DNA of 64,000 nucleotides, taken from positions 62,001 through 126,000 of the forward strand of contig PUDQ02000113.1 in the NCBI GenBank assembly GCA_002964805.2. The letters run 5' to 3'. The DNA comes from Trametes villosa (Eukaryota > Basidiomycota > Agaricomycetes > Polyporales > Polyporaceae). Below the pieces are notes generated by a model, which saw only the letters and a list, made by a program, of their open reading frames with translations, ran no database searches and had not been told where the DNA came from. Below are positions 54,034-64,000 of the stretch, one piece after another. Each line of letters starts with the position of its first letter. The first letter of the stretch is position 1. The position numbers and the translations under genes are program-made.

Positions 54034-56339
54034 TCAATGCACGACGACGAGGCGGCCGACGTACCCTTCGAAGCTCGGCTCCGTGCACACCACCTCCTCG
54101 ATCCGCGTCTTCAGCCACTTCGTCACGTCCGGCCCGAGCGCCGTGCAGTCGTACAGCTCCAGGTGCCGCAGCCGCGTCGGCGTCATCCCGCCGAAGCCTG
54201 CACCCGCACCCCCGCCCATTATCCCCATCCCGCCCATGCCTCCTCCTCCTCCGCCGCCACCACCGCCGATACCCATGCCGGGGCCGACGCCGGCGAGGGC
54301 AGCGTCGGGGTTGCGCGCCTCAACCATCTGCACGAGCTTCGCGACGCCGTCGCCGTGCGCGTGGCAGCCGCGCATCGCGAGCGTGACGAGGCGCGGGCAC
54401 ACCCAGCGGTCCTGCCCGTTGTCGTCGTCGGGCGCGCTGAGCGCGGCGATGAGCGGCTCGAGCGGCGCGCTCCCGACGTGCAGCGCGGCGAGGTGGTCGA
54501 GCTCGCCGAGGAAGTGCCACGACGCGACGCCCGCGCCCGAGCCCCAGTAGAAGCCCGCGTGCGGGCCCGTGCTCGCGCCGTACGAGAGCGAGAGGCGCGT
54601 GAGCGGCGGCGTGCCCGAGCGCGCGAGCAGCTGCGAGACCGTGTCCTCGATCGGGTCGCGCGCCTCGATGTCGAGGATGAGCGTGTCGAGCGCGGGGAGC
54701 AGGAGCGAGTCGAGCAGGCTCGAGAGCAGGTAGTGCCCGCCGAGGTTCAGGCTTTTGAGCTCGTTCAGCGTGACGGAGGTGAGCGGGAGCACGGGCTGGT
54801 TCGGGGACGTGAAGTGCAGCGAGAGCGTCTCGAGCTGCGGGTTCGCGGCGACGATGTGGAGGATGCGGTCGAGCGCGATGTGGACCGTCGGGAGGCTGCG
54901 GAGCTGGAGGTGGCGGAGGTTGCGGAGCATGGGCGAGGACCACTTGAAGGGGACGTGCTGGAGCGTGAGCGTGCGGAGGCTGCCGATGTCAAAGTGCGCG
55001 TTCACCGGCGCGGACGGGAGCCACTTCCAGTCGCCATAGAAGGCCGGATCCGTGCACGAGATCTCAAACTCGCGCAGAAGCGGCGCGTCGCCTGTCACGC
55101 GCCCGAGCTCAGTACGACATTCGGAGTTGGCGAACGGACGCACGCCATGCAGACGCACCTTCGATGGACTTAAGCGCGCCTATCGACGCGAACTGCTTGT
55201 CGAATCGGAACACGAACCGTTCCCAGCGCGGCATCTGCTCGACCAGGTAGTAGAACGCAATGTGCCCCCAATGCATGTTCTTCCGCAGCCGCTGCTGCGA
55301 TAGTGGCGTTCGTTCGGACGCGAGCAGGGGCGGCGTGTCCCATTCGTGCATATGCGGTGGTGGGGAGGGCGGAGCCGGGCCGACCGCGTCGTTTGCGACC
55401 ACGGCTTGCACGGGGACGACGTGCACTGTGGGATGCGCGCCGCCTATCTGCAGGTGCACAGCCGTGCCGCCCGCGCCCGCTGTCTGCACCAGTGGAGGCG
55501 GCGTTGTCCACCCGCCGGCGAGCCACGGGTCAGCAGCAGCGTGGGGCACCGACAGATATCGCCGGCGGGAGATGCCCTCGACGACACCCGTGTGCACCGA
55601 CGGGGACTTCAAGAGAATCTCGATGTCAAGCGGGACGGTGCGGCCGGAGCGTTCGAGCCAGAGGCGGATGGTCTCGGCAGAAGAGGCCTGTGTCGTAACG
55701 AGGCGAATCTGTGCCAGAACGCAAGGCGGTCAGTACGGACGGTCCGTCATTCCTGTTTGGAGGTAGCAGCATAATTGCCTAGAGTGTAGACATACGGCCG
55801 CCGGGCGTGAGGCTGCAGCAGCTGCGGCATCGAGAACGTTCATACCGCTGCTCCGGCCGGCACATATCACGCCCAGCAACGCGCCGAAATGACCGGCGGT
55901 AGCATATTGGAGAGGGAAGGAGGAGAGGCATGGAAGCCGGGTAGCCGGAGGACGAGAGACGCACCTTGGACCAGAGGGTCGGCATGCCGAGCGCAACCTT
56001 GCGCCAAAGCGCGCAGACGGCGCTGAGGACCCACGCGGACCACGCGCAGTCCTCGAAGTTGAAGAGGAAGATATGGCGGAGGAGCTCGTGCGGGAGGCGC
56101 TTGATGGGCGAGACGTACGCCTTGGTGAGCGCGGCGCGGTCCTCGAGCGCGGCGAGCTCGCGCTCGAGGTCGCGGATCGCGAGCTGGCGCTCGTCGACGA
56201 TGCGGGCGAGGGCGTCGCGCGCGTCGGCGATGCGCCCCTCGAGGGCGCGGGAGGCGTCGTGGAGGGCGACGAGCTGCGCGCGGGCCTGGGTGATCGTCGC
56301 CTGCGTCGGCGGCTCCGGGAGGTCGAAGGGTGTCGCCAT
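54034..56339 (-). CDS. F-box/LRR protein with N-terminal coiled coil
   Basis: Minus-strand, exons 55965-56339, 55159-55708 and 54034-55091, giving 660 aa. The N-terminal coiled coil (about residues 15-70, with RIVDERQLAIRDLERELAAL) leads into the F-box YVSPIKRLPHELLRHIFLFN and SAVCALWRKVALGMPTLWSK. Next are IRLVTTQASSAETIRLWLER and SGRTVPLDIEILL, standard in agaricomycete F-box proteins. LRR-like units follow (LRTLTLQHVPFKW, LETLSLHF, LKSLNLGGHYLLSSL). A Gly/Met-rich linker with ten consecutive Gly lies near residues 590-620. Likely an SCF adaptor. The last acceptor (after GTGACAG) was chosen because only it keeps the frame from the preceding exon. Confidence 0.82.
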
Positions 56340-56803
56340 GTACTGTTGGTGTGCGGTGTGGTGTGGTGTGAAGATGGCGGGAGACGGGCGATGGCGAAGA
56401 GGAAGAGCGGGGGGAGATGAGATGGGCGCAGGCCGGGTGAGGCGTGCAGAGCAGTGGGAGAATGGAGGGCGGCAGGACAAGGGAGACAAGGGAGCGAGGC
56501 AAGGAGCTGAGAGAGGGGCAGGGACGCTCCCCGCATTCCCGGCACGCCCACGCCTTCCCACGTGCCTCCCCTCCCGCCCAAACTCTGAGTCTGCTCCCCC
56601 TTGCGGGGGTATACTTGGGGCGGCCGTGCCAATCACTCGCGATATTGATGGGCGGATAGAGCGGGATGTAATCGTACACGGCATATGCACATATCTCAGC
56701 CAACAGGGTATGCAATCCGTACACTACAGCGTCCGTGCGCACTTCGAAGTCGCCTCCTAGCACTCCCTATTTCACCGTGTCCTCCTCCAAGTGCGCCGCC
56801 CGC
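56340..56803. other. Intergenic region, nothing recognised
   Basis: 464 bases between the start of the F-box/LRR gene and the stop of the inhibitor-2 gene, both minus-strand. Presumably promoter plus 3' UTR. Confidence 0.4.
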
Positions 56804-58136
56804 TCAATGCGCGATGCCAATCCCATTCACGTGCGTCCCGTCCTCGTCGTCCATCACGCTGTCCTCGTCGATGCTCGCGCTGTCCGTGTGCTCCGCGGAC
56901 TCCGCCACCGACGACACCTCGTCGTCTTCGTCCTCCATCAGCTGCTTCGCCTTCTACACGGGGCGATCGCCGAAGTCAGCCATGCCACACAAGACGTCCC
57001 AATCGCCGCGGCCGCCACCGCAGCGACAACCGGTCCCGCACGCACCTTCATAGCTTCCGCCTCGTTCGAATAGTGGCGCCCGCGGGCCCGCACGAACTCT
57101 TGGTGCTTCTTCATCGCTGTAAATCAACCCTGTCAGATCATGTCGAATGGACTTCAAGAGATATGGCTGATATCCGACGCATGTCGTCGGACATCATATC
57201 CACAGGGGGCGCGCCACCCGATGCTTTGTGTCACAGCTCAGACGGTTGGTAGGAAGCGCAGGTGTGCCATGCTGGTCTTTCAACCGCCTTCCGGGGCCAG
57301 CAACGCCCGAACCCCCCAAAATCCCGCCTCATCTGCGCCGGGCGAGAGCTAGAGGTAATAGATGATGTGCAATCGACCCTCCCGCCACCCCCAAGATCTA
57401 GAGCGACAGCAAAGCACTCACCCTCCTCGTCCATCTCCTCCCACTCGATCTCGTCGCCGGGCTGCCGGCCATCGAGGCGGATCACCTCGCGCGCCTCGCT
57501 CGGGAGGTTGAAGCTCGTGCTCCGGCTCGAGCTGCGGCTCGTCCGCCCGGGCGTCGACGAGCGCCCGCCCGCGCTCGCGCTCGAGCTTGAGAACGACGTC
57601 CGGCGCGAGGGCGGGCCCGACCCGCCGCCCGTCGCGCCCGTGCTGCTCACCGGCGACGGCGCGCGCCCGGGCGACACCGGGCCCGGGCTCGCCACGCGCC
57701 CGTTCAGGTCGAGGCCGGGGATGTCTGTCAGAGCGCAACGCAACCCATTAGCGGGTGAATGAGGAGAGCGGGGGTATAGGTCTGGGTGCGCACCACTCTC
57801 GACGGTGTCCGTCTCGGCGTTGTAGCGCACGTACGGGGTCTTGGGCTCCGTGATCTTCATGTGGCTGTCCTTCTGCGCCTCCGTGAGCGCGAGGTTCTCC
57901 TCGTCCCACTGCAGGCTGCTGCGCGGGGTCAGCACGCGGGCGCGGATGGCGGATGGCGCGCGATCGGGCTCGGGCGCGGGTGCGGGCGGGAGAGGGGTGG
58001 GGTGGGGTGGGAGCACTCACTGCTGGTGCGTGCCGCCCGGGGTGGTGAGCGGCGCGTTCTTGAGGATGCCCTTGGGCTTGCCGGAGCTGTTGCGCGAGAG
58101 CGGCGGGTGCTCGGCGGCGAACTCGCTCGTGTCCAT
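56804..58136 (-). CDS. Protein phosphatase 1 inhibitor-2 homologue (Glc8/PPP1R2)
   Basis: Minus-strand, five exons: 58021-58136, 57794-57915, 57422-57724, 57046-57116 and 56804-56953, giving 253 aa. Order of motifs: [10 protein letters not shown] (PP1-binding KGILK), [20 protein letters not shown], then [14 protein letters not shown], where the TP is the usual regulatory phosphosite. A Ser/Pro-rich insert follows, then IEWEEMDEE and the C-terminal [17 protein letters not shown], equivalent to the HYNE region that blocks the PP1 active site. An acidic tail ends the protein. Inhibitor-2 is a soluble chaperone/inhibitor of type 1 phosphatase, switched by phosphorylation of the TP site. The Ser-rich insert (about residues 90-160) makes it longer than yeast Glc8. 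Confidence 0.88.
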
Positions 58137-58824
58137 CGCAGAGGGAATTTAGCGTAGGTTGGGGGTGGGTGGGGGTGGTTCGCGACTTGCGAGTACGTAG
58201 TACGGGGTGAAGGTGATGTTCTGTTCGATGCGGCTGCGATATCGCCTGTGCGCCGATTAGTGCGGGCCAAGCGGGGTGCGGTGCGGTCCAGGCGCGATTG
58301 CGGGCAGATGGGGCTGCAGTTGCAGGGGGAAAGCGGGAGTGGGTAGCGGCACAAGCACAAGCAAGTGATGTCGATGGCTCGGAGGGAGGAGCGCGAGGTT
58401 AGGGTGAGCCGAGTCGTGGAGCAGGGGCAAGCAGCTGCCTCGACTCGGAGCGGCTCCTGCTGCGTCGGACTATCTTCCGGATCCCTCGCCGACCGCGCCG
58501 AGCGAGTCGGAGCATCCCTCCTGCCCGCCATCCTGGGCCCGGCTAGTGGCCTCCTAGAAGCGTCTCTTCGATGCTCTCCCTATCCGTATGTGGCATCCTT
58601 AGGATATCCGGATACCAGCGATCTAGGACGCTGATCTCACTGCGCATGCCGTAGCACTCAGCCGCAGCAAAACGGAAACGCTGCACTTAGGCTGGACGAT
58701 AAACTAGTACATCGACTGCAATCGACTGCGAACGAATTCGGATAGTGGCAAATACCTCCCGAGGCCCCAAGATTGTGTACGACCCACCCAAGTAGACCAC
58801 CACGCCGCCCTACCGCCGCACTCG
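58137..58824. other. Intergenic region, nothing recognised
   Basis: 688 bases between the start of the inhibitor-2 gene and the stop of the UBE2O-like gene, both minus-strand. G/T-rich on the plus strand near 58140-58350. No gene or RNA seen. Confidence 0.4.
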
Positions 58825-61800
58825 CTACCGCCCCTCCTTTGCGCCATCCACGGCGGCCGCCCCTGGCGTCTCCGCGTCCTGCAGCGCCTGCAGCTTTGCC
58901 AGTGTCCGCTCGAGCGCGATGATGCCCCCGCTAGACAGTCGCGGCACTGCCCGCTCGCGGTCTGCCTCGGGGACCTCCTCGCCCTGTGTTGCGCGGCTCT
59001 TCTCGATGAGCGTGCGTGCGTCCCCCAGCACCTTCCGCAGCTTCCCGCGTGTGTGGTAGAACCAGCGCAGCTCGGCCTCGAGTCCTCCGAGCGGGATCTC
59101 GAGCGCACGCCGCACGAACCCGCGCGAGAGCACATACGCCTTCTCGTTGTATAGCCGGCTGCATACCACGACGTCAGAGCTCAAATACGCGAGCACATGC
59201 GAAGGCAGCGAGGTCGCTTACCTGTTGACGATCCCGTCCTCGGTGCCCCGCAGCTTCTCGTACGCGGGCTCGCAGAACCATCTGATAGGCTGTGAGCAGC
59301 GACGCACAAGAGAGGCGTCATGACGGACTTACGGCTCCTTCACGAGCACGAGGCCCTGGATCGACACCAGAGCCTGGAGGAGCGACGATCGCGACGCGCT
59401 CCAGGACTCCGTCTTATCGCCAGACCAGGTGCCGAGGATCGACAGGCAGACCTTGCCCTCTTCATACAGATTCCTGCACGATCGCTATCAGCCTTACTGC
59501 ACGCATACCGCACACTCGGAATACACGCACGGGTTTACTGCAATCAGAGAGCAATGGCAGTTAATATCGGGTGAATTGCACGGGGCGTGGGGAAGGAGGG
59601 GCACGCACCTCTGCCGTTGCCGTTCGTCCAGCTGAGGAAGTGCGCGATGGGCGGCGTCTGCGGGAAGTTCGCGTCCAGCATCCAGTCGATCACGAACGGC
59701 GCGTCCTCGTACGGCGTGTTCTCCGGGCCTATGATGAGAGACCGCAACAGGTCCGTCCGGTCTTCGTACGCGCGCACGAGGATGGAATCTGCAAGTCGCC
59801 GTCAGCGGCGGCGATCACACGAGGCAGGAAAGACGAGCACGGTACCTGGTAGGCTGCTTTGCAGCGCCTTGTACTCTTTGGCCATACGCGCCATGAACTG
59901 CCGCGTGTGCTGCGCGGGCGGCGTGTTGTAGAAGGCGTGGTCGACTGGCGCGGAGGGCAACACCTCGAAGCGCTTCCATGGTGAATCTGCTTCAGCATCA
60001 TCTAGGTCCTCTGCCTCCGATGCATCAGCAGGGGCGTCAGGCGAAGGTGGCTTGTCGGCGGCCGTGGCTTCTGGCGGGAGGGAGGCGTCAACAGCCATGG
60101 GCGCGTCTCCGTGCAGCTGAGGCGTGACTGTGTCGTTCGACGGGGACCATTCCCCACCCTCGACGTCCATATCATCCTCGCCATCGATGTCCTCGTCGTC
60201 CGACTCCCATTCGTCGTCGTCGGGGTCCAGCGTGCCCTCGATCCAGTGGCCGTCCTGGTCCATCTCCCACACCTCGACGTCGTCCTCGTCCTCCACGGTG
60301 CCCTCGTCGTCACCCCACAGATCCTCCAGCTGCTCTACGCTATCGTAGAGCCGCGTGAGTCTGTCCAGTGGGACGACGACGGTGTCGGCGCTCGGCAGGA
60401 CGATCTCGATAGTGCCATCCAAGCGCAGCTATGAGACGATATTAGCACATATGCTGAACCCGTCGGGGCGTTCAAACTTACATCGAGCACCTCGCCAAAC
60501 CAGTTCAGGGAAGTGTCCCCCTTCTGCGCCTGCTTGAGCGGCGCCTCCTCGACGCTACCCTCCTTTCCGCGCTGCTCCGCAATGCGTGTTCCGATGTCCG
60601 TCATATCGCGCCGCCATCCCCCGAGCTGGCCGTTCGGACCCAACACTGGCGCCTCCCGCACCCACTCCTCGACCTCACCGATGCGAGGCACCATCGGCGC
60701 ACGCACGCCATTCGTCGCGCCCTCGCGGTGGATGAATACGAAGTCCCCACGGCGCACGCCGAGGCCGTCGCTTGCGGGTGCGAGCGCTGACCAGTCTGCG
60801 GAGCCGTGCGGGTCGAGCTCGAGCACGGAGGCAAGCTCCACCGCACCCGTCTCGACGACGCGCACATACGCCGTCCGGTCCTGCGCGTTGACGGACTGTA
60901 CGACCACGTGCGTCTTCGCGTCCTCCGTCTTCCACAGGACGTGGTCGCCAGGCCTATAGAAAGCCCGCGCTCAGACGAACCATCATCGTTTACCGCTATC
61001 AGCCGCCACTCACCAGCAATCATACTCGTCAGGGTTGAGATAGGGAACCGACTGCCTCGCGTCCACCGTCTCTCTCGTGCCGTCTTGCCAAAGCACATCG
61101 ACGCTCGTCCGCGTCTCCTGCACGACGAGCGTATCGACTTCGATCGTCCCGTAGCCGTCTGCAGGTTTGCCATGTCGCGTCACGGGCCCGTCCCTGGCCT
61201 TCAGCCTCACACGATCACCCACGCGCATAGCTTCCTCCGCTCTCCGCGTGATCGTCGTGAGCTTACCGAGATCGGCGCCGTACCAGTAGCGTTGTGGGCG
61301 CGGCTTCTTCTGCGCATCCTCTGGGGAGAGCTGCGAAAGAACTGAGCACGGTCGCAACCTGCTGAGATCGCGGCTCTGGACCTACCGACTGGTTGATCGC
61401 AAGCCACGCAACTGCGAGCACCGTGTGCTTCACTGAGATCACCGTATCTCGGTCACTTGGCCTGTTGCCACCAAGCAGGTATCCCAGGATGCCCGTCATA
61501 GCGCCCACCGGTTGTGGGAGGATGTCCTTGCGCGATGTTTAAGGGAGCGGTTCCCTGGAGGAGGCAGCAGCACTCACCTGGCCCTTCTCGCCTACGGCCA
61601 GACGTGCGCTGAGCTCGGGCAGGCGGACCATAGTGCCGCCAGGCACCTCGACGAGAGCCTCGTCAAACATCTATTCTCAGGCTGTCAGCATGACGCAAGG
61701 AAGTCCGCCGACGTCGAGAAGACGGACCTCGACGACCTGCAATTACGCTGAGGATGAACGGACACGGTCTGCACATATCAGAGTCGCGGGTCCGCACCTG

Positions 61801-62488
61801 GCCGACCCAGTCGTTATAGATGACATATTCGCCCATGTCGATCTCCACCGCGCTCTCAACCTCGTCCATCGTCTTCCACCCCGGGAGGGGCAGGCTCGTG
61901 ATCGCATGCTCGAGCCGCGCCTTCACGTTCGTGCTAAGCGGAGAAGACCATGGTAAGCGCAAGCATGGGTTCGCGCGCGCAAACAGACGCACCTGGTCAC
62001 CACCCCGGACCGCACGTCGTCCACGCTCCGCTTCAGAAGGTCTCCGGGCTGGTACAAGCGATCGACTAGCTCGAGCGTGTCTTCGGGTACGATCTCCCTC
62101 ATCGGTTTGGGGAAGTACGATACGCCGACTTCACCCTGGGTACGGACGTGAGCTCTCCCAGGCCACCCGAGGCTGATTGTGGCGCGACAATAACGCACCT
62201 GCACGAGAGGCCTCATGAGCGGGTCGATTGCGTCGGCCGCAGGAGGCGTGTCTTCCGCATCCTGCCAGCATCTCTGTGAACAGTCCCGCGCCGTTAATCA
62301 TCAGCATATCGCTGGGGAGCAGAAGGGATACACACCAAGACCACTCCGAATACATTGGAGTCGTCCTTGCGCTGCACGATGTCCTCTTGGTAGAACTACA
62401 GGCCCGGCTGAGGGTTGCAGACTCATCACAAGCTAACCGCTCGGCGACGTACCTTGGCGGCCGCTCTCTTCTGTGTTTTAGGTGCCAT
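58825..62488 (-). CDS. UBE2O-type E2/E3 ubiquitin-conjugating enzyme
   Basis: Minus-strand, 15 exons: 62453-62488, 62336-62395, 62199-62273, 61993-62135, 61798-61933, 61578-61670, 61386-61526, 61014-61330, 60482-60953, 59846-60428, 59609-59788, 59531-59537, 59333-59473, 59222-59281 and 58825-59158, giving 925 aa. N-terminal SH3-like/Tudor-type parts ([51 protein letters not shown]) and an acidic linker precede the UBC fold. That fold reads [40 protein letters not shown], then [17 protein letters not shown] with catalytic Cys about 757 and an acidic-region [12 protein letters not shown] after it. UBE2O is a hybrid E2/E3 that recognises orphan and misfolded proteins. Exon 12 is only 7 nt and supplies Val-Asn-Pro before NLYEEGK. 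The acceptor of exon 7 (AAG) is weak. Confidence 0.9.
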
Positions 62489-62906
62489 GAGGTGCCTTTC
62501 CAAAGTCGTCCGATTGTTCTGCGAGTCCGGAGACAAGTCGATCAGCCGCGTCTACAGGTGCCGAATCTAAGGCACAGGAGAGTCGCCAGTAGGTCTGTTC
62601 AGAATAGCAGACGTAGGCGAACTGAGAGTCGAGGGTCGAGGGTCAAGGGAGGATGTGGCGGAGAGTGCGATTGTAAGAGGCACCGGAGACAAGTGCAGCG
62701 GACCTGGGCTCCCGCTGCCAAAGCAGGCGCACTCATGCTGAGTCCGGCTCGGCCGCGCCGCCACCGCCGCAGCCGCACGTCCCGTAGTTAGCCTCGGAGT
62801 CAATGGTGCGGACATAGGTTCGCGTTCATCCAACGGTGCAATGTGTATTATACAAACTAAAGTATTCAAACACGTACGGAAGGAAGTAGGGAATGTCTAT
62901 GTATGA
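62489..62906. other. Intergenic region, nothing recognised
   Basis: 418 bases between the UBE2O-like start and the stop of the STIMATE-family gene, both minus-strand. No feature recognised. Confidence 0.4.
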
Positions 62907-64000
62907 TCAAACCGGAGCGACCTCATGTGAGCCGTGTAAATGAGAATCTTGTCCGAGTCCCCTCCAAGCATCGTCCACAGCGTCCTTCTTCGCCGCTATC
63001 CGCCGGCCAGTCCACTCATCCTCGCCAACCCGCTCCGCCCAGTCTTCATTGTCGTCGTCGCCCCATGCGTCCCACTTCTCGTCGTCGTGGGGCATCTCGT
63101 GCTCTTCCGGAGGAGCGCTCCTCGAAATCTCGATATCGGGGTACGACGCCTTGGAAGGCCGAAGGGATAGTGCAGGAGGCGGCGAACGTCTCCGACTCTT
63201 CGCGCGCGAGCTCGAGGACCTCGATGAGCTCGCAGATGACGAGGATATTGATGAAGATGGGGAAGTGCCTGGGGAGATGGCGCCATGGCTAGGAGGATAT
63301 GCGTGCGCCGCAAGTGCAGTATCGATGGGCTTCGGCGTAGGCGTACTTGAGCCGGAAGGGATGACCGTCGTGGTGCCCGAGCTAACAGACTTGGGTTCCC
63401 CGGAGGAGAGAAGGTTGGCGTCTGGCGAGTGTGACCGAGAGATAGGCCGGGGGTTCTCGATGTCATGGCGAGCCGGAAGGCCATCGTCGTCATCGCTGTC
63501 GTCCTCTGAAGAGCGGAACAGAGGCTCCCTGTCCAAGTCCCGGGAACCGCGCGGGGAGTCGGCGTCGAGCGACAGCGGGGAGTAGTTATCCGAACTCTTC
63601 ACGATTGAGTCGATCAGCCAGAACTGTATGACATTCATCATGATCGGGAAGAGGCCCATGGTGCTGCACTCTGTTCAGCTGGCTATCAACTTGCATGAGA
63701 AGGCGGAATACACACAAGATGACTTGGGCGGCATCGCTGGGCCCGAGGAAGGTGAGCAGCCATTCCGCTGCTTCGAATATGATGGGGAGCGCGGCGAAGA
63801 GGGCGACCACCAGTAGCTTCATCGTCGTGAGGGCGAAGAGATAAACAGCGGTTTGGCGGAGCCAGTAGGTGATGCGTGGAGGGGTGCCGTAGACTCCGGT
63901 CTCGAAGCCCTTGAGATGGCACTTCTCCGTGAGGAGGTAGGTCGTGACATGCAAAACGAGGTAGATGATTCCAACGCCTACCCAGGATACGGTTAGAGAA
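62907..64000 (-). CDS. STIMATE-family (TMEM110-like) membrane protein, 5' part cut off
   Basis: Minus-strand; the gene enters from the right edge. Visible exons are 63716-64000 (open at the edge) and 62907-63663. The membrane core reads SLTVSWVGVGIIYLVLHVTT, then CHLKGFETGVYGTPPRITYW, LRQTAVYLFALTTMKLLVVA and, across the intron, FTMGLFPIMMNVIQFWLIDS. The GxYGxPP and FPIxMNxxQFWxxD motifs are typical of the family (S. cerevisiae YPL162C, animal STIMATE). At least three membrane helices are present. The remaining 220 residues are a Ser/Asp-rich cytosolic tail with acidic-Trp motifs (KWDAWGDDDNEDWAERVGED). In animals STIMATE shapes ER-plasma membrane junctions; the fungal protein is vacuolar and poorly characterised. 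The first exon(s) lie outside the window. Confidence 0.85.

Noticed and set aside
54001..55173. 390-codon plus-strand frame rich in Arg/Glu/Ala
   Set aside because: Antisense to the F-box/LRR exon; composition is what codon-biased GC-rich sequence gives in the opposite frame.

Overview
This window is nuclear DNA from a filamentous basidiomycete, most likely an Agaricomycete. The evidence is GC-rich coding sequence, gene spacing of a few hundred bases, many GT-AG introns of about 50 nt, TATA-type snRNA promoter architecture, and gene families typical of mushroom-forming fungi (F-box/LRR proteins with an N-terminal coiled coil, membrane coiled-coil proteins). No bacterial or viral gene structure is seen. 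A narrower placement (for example Polyporales) would be a guess. All protein-coding models were built by hand from reading frame, splice-site phase and family resemblance.

Layout, left to right. 1-696: 5' end of a minus-strand gene resembling the N-terminus of IRA/neurofibromin RasGAPs (cut by the edge). 2336-5417: three-RRM Nam8/Ngr1/TIA-type protein. 6056-8682: eIF3b. 9061-10228: SDR oxidoreductase. 10623-14017: three tandem paralogous genes for single-pass membrane coiled-coil proteins. 14557-17509: ORC4, with two MluI boxes upstream. 17926-19510: Cys/His-rich AT-hook protein, with three MluI boxes upstream. 20385-22628: unrecognised conserved-looking protein. 22927-24307 (minus): U5 snRNP 40K WD-repeat protein. 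24856-26677: Rax1-type RGS membrane protein. 27454-29068: MTD1 methylenetetrahydrofolate dehydrogenase. 29339-29593: short inverted-repeat element. 29942-31043 (minus): ORM1/ORMDL. 31430-35170: Virilizer/VIRMA-like protein. 35526-37762 (minus): Mdm34. 38373-39697 (minus): membrane coiled-coil protein with a duplicated Cys-containing module. 40234-41858: eIF3m. 42114-44442 (minus): DUF2009/UPF0652 protein. 45347-46681 (minus): LRR-type protein without an F-box. 47255-47442: U2 snRNA. 47692-48819 and 49032-50195 (minus): tandem F-box-like pair. 50860-53631: Sec18/NSF. 54034-56339 (minus): coiled-coil F-box/LRR protein. 56804-58136 (minus): protein phosphatase inhibitor 2. 58825-62488 (minus): UBE2O-type E2 with a 7-nt microexon. 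62907-64000 (minus, cut): STIMATE-family membrane protein.

Most genes are housekeeping and not functionally clustered. There is nevertheless a concentration of RNA biology (Nam8/Ngr1, eIF3b, eIF3m, U5-40K, U2 snRNA, a candidate m6A-writer scaffold) and of membrane contact/trafficking functions (ORM1, Mdm34, Sec18, STIMATE, Rax1). Several neighbours are divergent with shared upstream regions of about 400-660 bp (U5-40K/Rax1, ORM1/Virilizer, coiled-coil gene/eIF3m, F-box/Sec18). The parts least explained by known biology are the tandem membrane coiled-coil trio, the coiled-coil protein with the duplicated Cys module, the gene at 20385-22628, the inverted-repeat element and a decayed-looking coding fragment near 44657-44909.
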